NCBI GenBank assembly: GCA_009768925.2
Contig: VHIT02000049.1
Location: 117,159 to 181,158 of the forward strand
Length of the DNA: 64,000 bases
Direction: 5' to 3'
DNA from: Cryptosporidium bovis
Lineage: Eukaryota > Apicomplexa > Conoidasida > Eucoccidiorida > Cryptosporidiidae
Shown: positions 55,201 to 61,200 of the stretch, piece after piece
Layout of the letters: every line of letters begins with the position of its first letter
Position numbering within the stretch: position 1 is the first letter of the stretch
The notes under the pieces: model-generated
Databases searched by the model: none
What the model was told of the DNA's origin: nothing
The model's input: only the letters and a program-made list of their open reading frames with translations
Made by a program: the position numbers and the translations under genes

Positions 55201-58200
55201 AGGCTTATTCATGAACATTTTTTCTAAGCTTTTACTCGTTTCAAGTAATAATCTTGAATGGAATCCTTGAGATAGGGGAATAACTTTACAATTGTTACTG
55301 GAATCCAATAATTCTAAAATTTTTTCAACCTGAGACTTTTCTCCACTGATTACACAATTTCTCGGTCCGTTTACTAGTCCTATATCTACTTTCAAAACTT
55401 CTTCTTTCGATAGTTTGTGTTCAAATTCAATTATTTTGGAATTAACTTCTTCGTATGTACGTCTCACTGCAACCATTATTCCATTATTTTCTTTCTGTTT
55501 TGATATCAATATTCCCCTATGGTATATTATTTCCAAAGCAGTTTCTATTGACATTATTCCTCCGACAACGGCTACTGAGTACTCACCAAGCGAATGACCA
55601 AATAAAATATTTGGTTCTATTCCTTCACTCCTCAATACCATTGCAATTCCGTATTCAATTGAAACTATTGAAAGTTGTTGATAAATTTCAACGTAGATAT
55701 CTATTTTTTTTGTATTTTGGCTATTAAACATGAAATCCTTTAGTGGAGTTTCAAGATATTTAGTGGTTAAATCTGAGCAGAGATCTATGCATTCCTTGAA
55801 AACTTTATTATTACAATAAAGATCTCTTCCCATATATTCGTATTGAGAGGCTTGTCCAGTGAACATAAAAATTATTTTCTCTCGATTTGTGCACTTCAAT
55901 GGATTTTCCTTCTCAAAACCCCTAGCAATAATATGACAATTCGAACCACCAAATCCAAAGGAGGATACTCCTCCTATTAAATTATTATTGCTTATTTTCC
56001 AAGTTGAATTTTCGGGAAAAACAAAGTTGAAGTCATCTGTCTGTATATGTGGGTTTATCTTTTTAAAATTCATCAAAGAAGGTACTGCACCAAAAGACAG
56101 AATGGTTAACAGTCTAATGAAACCTACAACACCGGCAGCACCTTCCAAATGTCCAATTTGTGGTTTTATTGTACTTAAAATTAGTAAGTCACAATTATTT
56201 CTTGTTTTAAATTCATTTTTATATACTTCCTTAATTGCTGAAAACTCGACTGCATCACCAAGTATTGTACCTGTTCCATGGCATTCAATATATGATGGTT
56301 TTAAAGAATAATTTTTTGTACTATTTCTTGCAGAGTTTAATGAATCAAGAAGAACTTTTTGTTGAGCAACACCATTTGGTGCAGTCAAAGATATTGATTT
56401 TCCGCTATGATTTGTTGAAGAACCTAATATTCTCCCCCAACACCTCCCTTTATTCATGTTTTTCGATGATAAAACCACAGCCCCACAACCTTCACCTCTG
56501 ACAAAACCATCTGCATCTTTATCAAAACTCCTGCAAACTGAGTTATATGAAAGCATTTTAGATTTTGAAAATATTATGAAATTGTTACAATATAGGTTCA
56601 GTTGTACTCCTAATCCAATTGCAATGGTACTTTCACCTATAGATATTGATTTTACTGCCTGATCAATTGCAATTAAAGAAGAGGCACACGCTGCGTCAAT
56701 TGTCACAGAAGGTCCCTTTACTCCCAAAGTAAATGAAATTCGATTTGATATTATTGACTTGGCACTTCCTGTACCAGAAAAAGCATTGAAAAACTCTCTT
56801 TTAGAAGATAAAATTGTCCAATCATCATTACACATACCTACAAATACTCCAACATCTGTATTAATTATATTCTTAGTATCAATTTTTGCATCAGCCAATG
56901 CAGAATAACAAGTCTCAAGAGCTAACCTTTGATTTGGATCCATGTAAGTGGCTTCTTCTCTTGAAATATTATATTTAGAGTAATTAAAAATGTCTGCTAT
57001 AGAAATAAAACCACCTTTCCTTGTATAGTAACTGGGTTCATTATCCTTAGAATTTCCAAACATTTTATCAACGTCCCACCTTTCATAAGGCATTTCACTA
57101 ACACAATCTACCATGCTTACCATATTGCTCCAAAACTTATTAATGGAACTTGCATTTCCTGGGACTCTAATTCCTAATCCAATAACAAATATGCTTTCAT
57201 TATAATTATCAGGTGTAATTCTATCTAAATGTCCTTTTTCCCTATCTATATTTCCGATATTTCCAAGAATTGTTTTTTCAATGAATGAACTTAACTCATT
57301 TATTGTAGGGTAATCTATTATTATTGTTGGTGGGAGATTTATTTCAAATTTTGAAGCTAATACATTCCTTAATTCGACTGCAGTTAATGAATCAACTCCC
57401 ATATCTATCAGTGGGAAGTTAGGATCCATGGAATCCAAATCAATTCCTATTGCCTCAGAAATTGATTTCTTAATATTATCATTGACATAACTGAATATTT
57501 GATCCCTTTCTAGCGATAATATGTCTTCCTTAGTTTCAGCTTTTAAGCTATCGTCGTTAACATCACTAAAAACCTGTGTAAATGGATTATTTTTTACTAG
57601 TGATAATTCAACTGGCTGAACGATAAATGTCGAAATATTACCATTTAAATATTGAGAAATAATTCCACCTATAGAAATCAAACCAAGATCTATTGAAATT
57701 GAATATATACCCATAGATTCTAGTATTTTATTATTAATATTGTTTTTTGCCATTCCTTGATTTTCCCAAGGCCCCCATTGAATTGTAAATGACTTAAGAC
57801 CAATACCAGAACGCAACTCTGAAAGGTAATCAATACTACTGTTTGCAGCAGAGTAATTTGTTTGTTTTATATTTCCTAATAAGGTTGATATTGAAGAAAA
57901 TGAAACAAAAATAGGTATTTGTTTCAGTTTTGAAATTGATATTAGGTGGAGGTTCCATGCACCAATTGCCTTTGGTTTAAAAACACTCATCAATGTTTCC
58001 TCTGTTTGGTTAATTATACTACCATCTGAAAGAATACCTGCGGCATGAATTATCCCAGAAATTTGATGATGATTCAGTTTATCAAACATATTATATACAG
58101 AATTTAAGTTTGAAATATCACATTCAAATATTTCTAAGTTAATTTTCTTCCTTTCATTCATTAATATTAACTTATCTAACATTGAATCACTCTTTCTTGA

Positions 58201-61200
58201 ATCTCTGGTAACTAGAATTATATTTTTTATGCCCTCTTCAACTAACCAATTTGCTATTAACAGTCCAATAGAGCCTAATCCACCAGTTATTATGAATGAA
58301 TCACCGTTTAATGACTTTATTGTACTTGGGTTAGATAAAATAACTTTCCCAATGTGTTTTGCATGTTGTAAATACCTAAATGCATCTACTATTCCGGTTT
58401 CATCTTGAATGCTAAAAGCTTTTGTTGGAATTGGAACTATTTTTCCTTCGAGTATCTCCTTTCTAATTTCTGTAATTATATTTTGGAACCAATTTAAATC
58501 ATTTTTAATCATACTATCAATTCCTATTGGGTAATACCTTATATCATTTCTTATCTCATTAATTTGTTCTTGCGACAATAATTCTCTTTTCCCAAGTTCA
58601 ATAAAAATACCATTTTTTTTCAAGAAATTCATAGAAATTGAAATAAATTTGCCTACCAAACTATTTATGACAACATCTACGCCATCTACCTTAAGTATTT
58701 TTATAAACCTATTCATATCTTTAAAAAATTCATTCGAGTTTCTACTATTTGAAATGTACTTGATTCCCAGTGATCTCAAATAATTTTCTTTTGACTTATT
58801 CCCAACAGTCGCTATAACTTTTGCACCAATTCTTAAACAGTATTGAATTGCTGCTAATCCGACTCCACCAGAACCTGCATGAATTAAGACTATTTCCCCT
58901 TTCCTTAATTTTGAATATTCCTCTAAGGATACTTTAACTGTTGAAAAAATTGTCGGTATAGAAGCAGCTTCTTCGAAGCTAATTGAAGGTGGTTTTTTTG
59001 TGACAAGCAAGGCATTTGTTGTATGGTAACTTTCAATACAACCCTGAGAAATTCCGAAAACATCATCCCCAACCTCCAAATTATTCACATTTGGCCCCAC
59101 TGATACTATTGTTCCAGAAAAATCACTTCCAGGTTTACCAGGGTCCCCTGGATAGAGTCCCATAATATTCAAAACATCTCTGAAGTTTAATCCAACAGAG
59201 CGTACTCTCACTTCAACTTCACCGGTGGATGGGGGATTTCTATATCCTTGCAATTTTCCCGAAATATTTGAAACTGAACCCATTTTAGTTAAACCCAACG
59301 AGAAATAATTATTGAAACTCCTTTCAGCATTTTTTACCTTAATTGTTGTTATTTTATATTTGTTATTATCTTCTAATAATTGAAATTCCTTTTCTAACCA
59401 CTTTTTTTCAGCTACACATTTATATATGTAAAGAATTTCTTTGTAAAAAATATTGTTATTTTTGATTATTGGCCTTAATTTACTGTTAAAATCAATCAAT
59501 ATTAATTGAATATTTCCCAAGTTATAAAATTCGTTCCTTGCTGATTTCAAATATCCAAGAATGGACGAATGGAAATGTGGTGAAAAAGTTGAATTTCCAT
59601 AAGATCTACTGGCTCCAATAGTGATAAATATCAAATACATTTTTACATCCTTTTTATTTACTTTAACTAATTCTTGTAGCAACTTTTGTATTGATAATAG
59701 CTCACGGAACGAGTTGTTTTCATTTATATCAGTAAAGTAAACCGGTATTGTATTTGAATTGAAAATTTCTTTTTTCTCAATCAATTGTGGTAATTCTTCT
59801 GAATTAAAGTATTCAAATGGTTCAAATATCTCCCTTTCACTATTTGATGAAACAAAACATAATTTTAATTCTTTTTCATCAAATATTTCATTATCATCTT
59901 TTATTATTTTATATTCCGGTATCCATGAATAATTTTGATTTATAGGTAATTTCCTTGGTTCAGTGAATCTATTTAATAGTTTTAATCTTAGTTTGTTTAT
60001 TTCCATAATTGTCCTTAATCCTTGTTCAGTCTTCTTATCTTCAATGAAAATTTTTAAATTGGCTGTTAAGTCTTTTGACTCGAGATATACACTTTTTTTA
60101 TCTATAAAAACAAAGAGTTTGTTTATTGAATTGGTAGGACTAAATTCGGCTGCAAAATTATTGTACTGGAATGAAAACTTTTTGTTTGAGTATTCTGGGA
60201 TAAATTTAATATTTTCAATTCCAACTGGCACATATGGCTTGAAAGAACCGAAATCGCAGGGATCTATAAACATTGCGACCAATTGAAAACAGCCATCTAA
60301 AAGTGCAGGATGCAAATGAAAACAACCCCTTAAATTGTCTATTAATTTGATTTCAAGTATCCCATAAACACCCTCGTCACTTAAATGTATTTTACTAATT
60401 GTTCTGTATCCTGTTAAATAATTATATCCTGTTTCATTTAACAAGGAATAAAAACGGTTTACATCATCGTAACTACATTTCTTAAAATTGTCAAGAGTGT
60501 TGTGTTTTTGATCCATATTAAAGTCATTTTCCGTTATTTCGATATTTGATGTCGAATGGGTAATCATTTCACCTGTTCCCTTTTCTAAAAATGAAGATAT
60601 AGTTAAATCAAACATGTTATCTCTTTCAATCGATTTAGAAACATCACAAATAAACAATCCACTATTATCACATTCAAAATTATCTGGAAAAATTAGTGGT
60701 CTAATAAAAGTTAAATTATTTATTTCAATTGTTTTTACTTTAATTCTCTTATGCATAGAATGATTCACTATTCCACCAATCATAGTTTCAATAAAACCAG
60801 AACCTGGGAAAAAAATTCTCCCACAAATTCTGTGATCTGAAATATGTGAGAAAAAGGACTCACCAATTGTTCTGCAATATCTTGTGATATCACTCTTTAA
60901 TTCAACAAAACCTGGACTTTGTTTTGGATCATCAATTATTAATCCAAAGATGGATGGATGAACATTTGAAACAATTCCAGAAACCCTCGGACCAATAAAT
61001 GGATGAGCAGGAGCTATCCAAGGAAAACTTTTCCTATTATAATTCACCTTTTCTAAATTCCAGTTGTCTATTTTTTCACAAGGTTTTAGTACTATATGTG
61101 AATTTGTCCCTCCAAAACCAAAAGATGAAACTCCTGCGATAATGCTTTCATGGGAATCAAATTCAATATTATTTGTAGGTAATTTGATGTTTTCCACTGA

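Noticed and set aside
34000-57000. CRISPR-like or tandem repeats suggested by recurring motifs
   Set aside because: The recurrences are the conserved KS, KR and ACP motifs of successive PKS modules, not direct DNA repeats.
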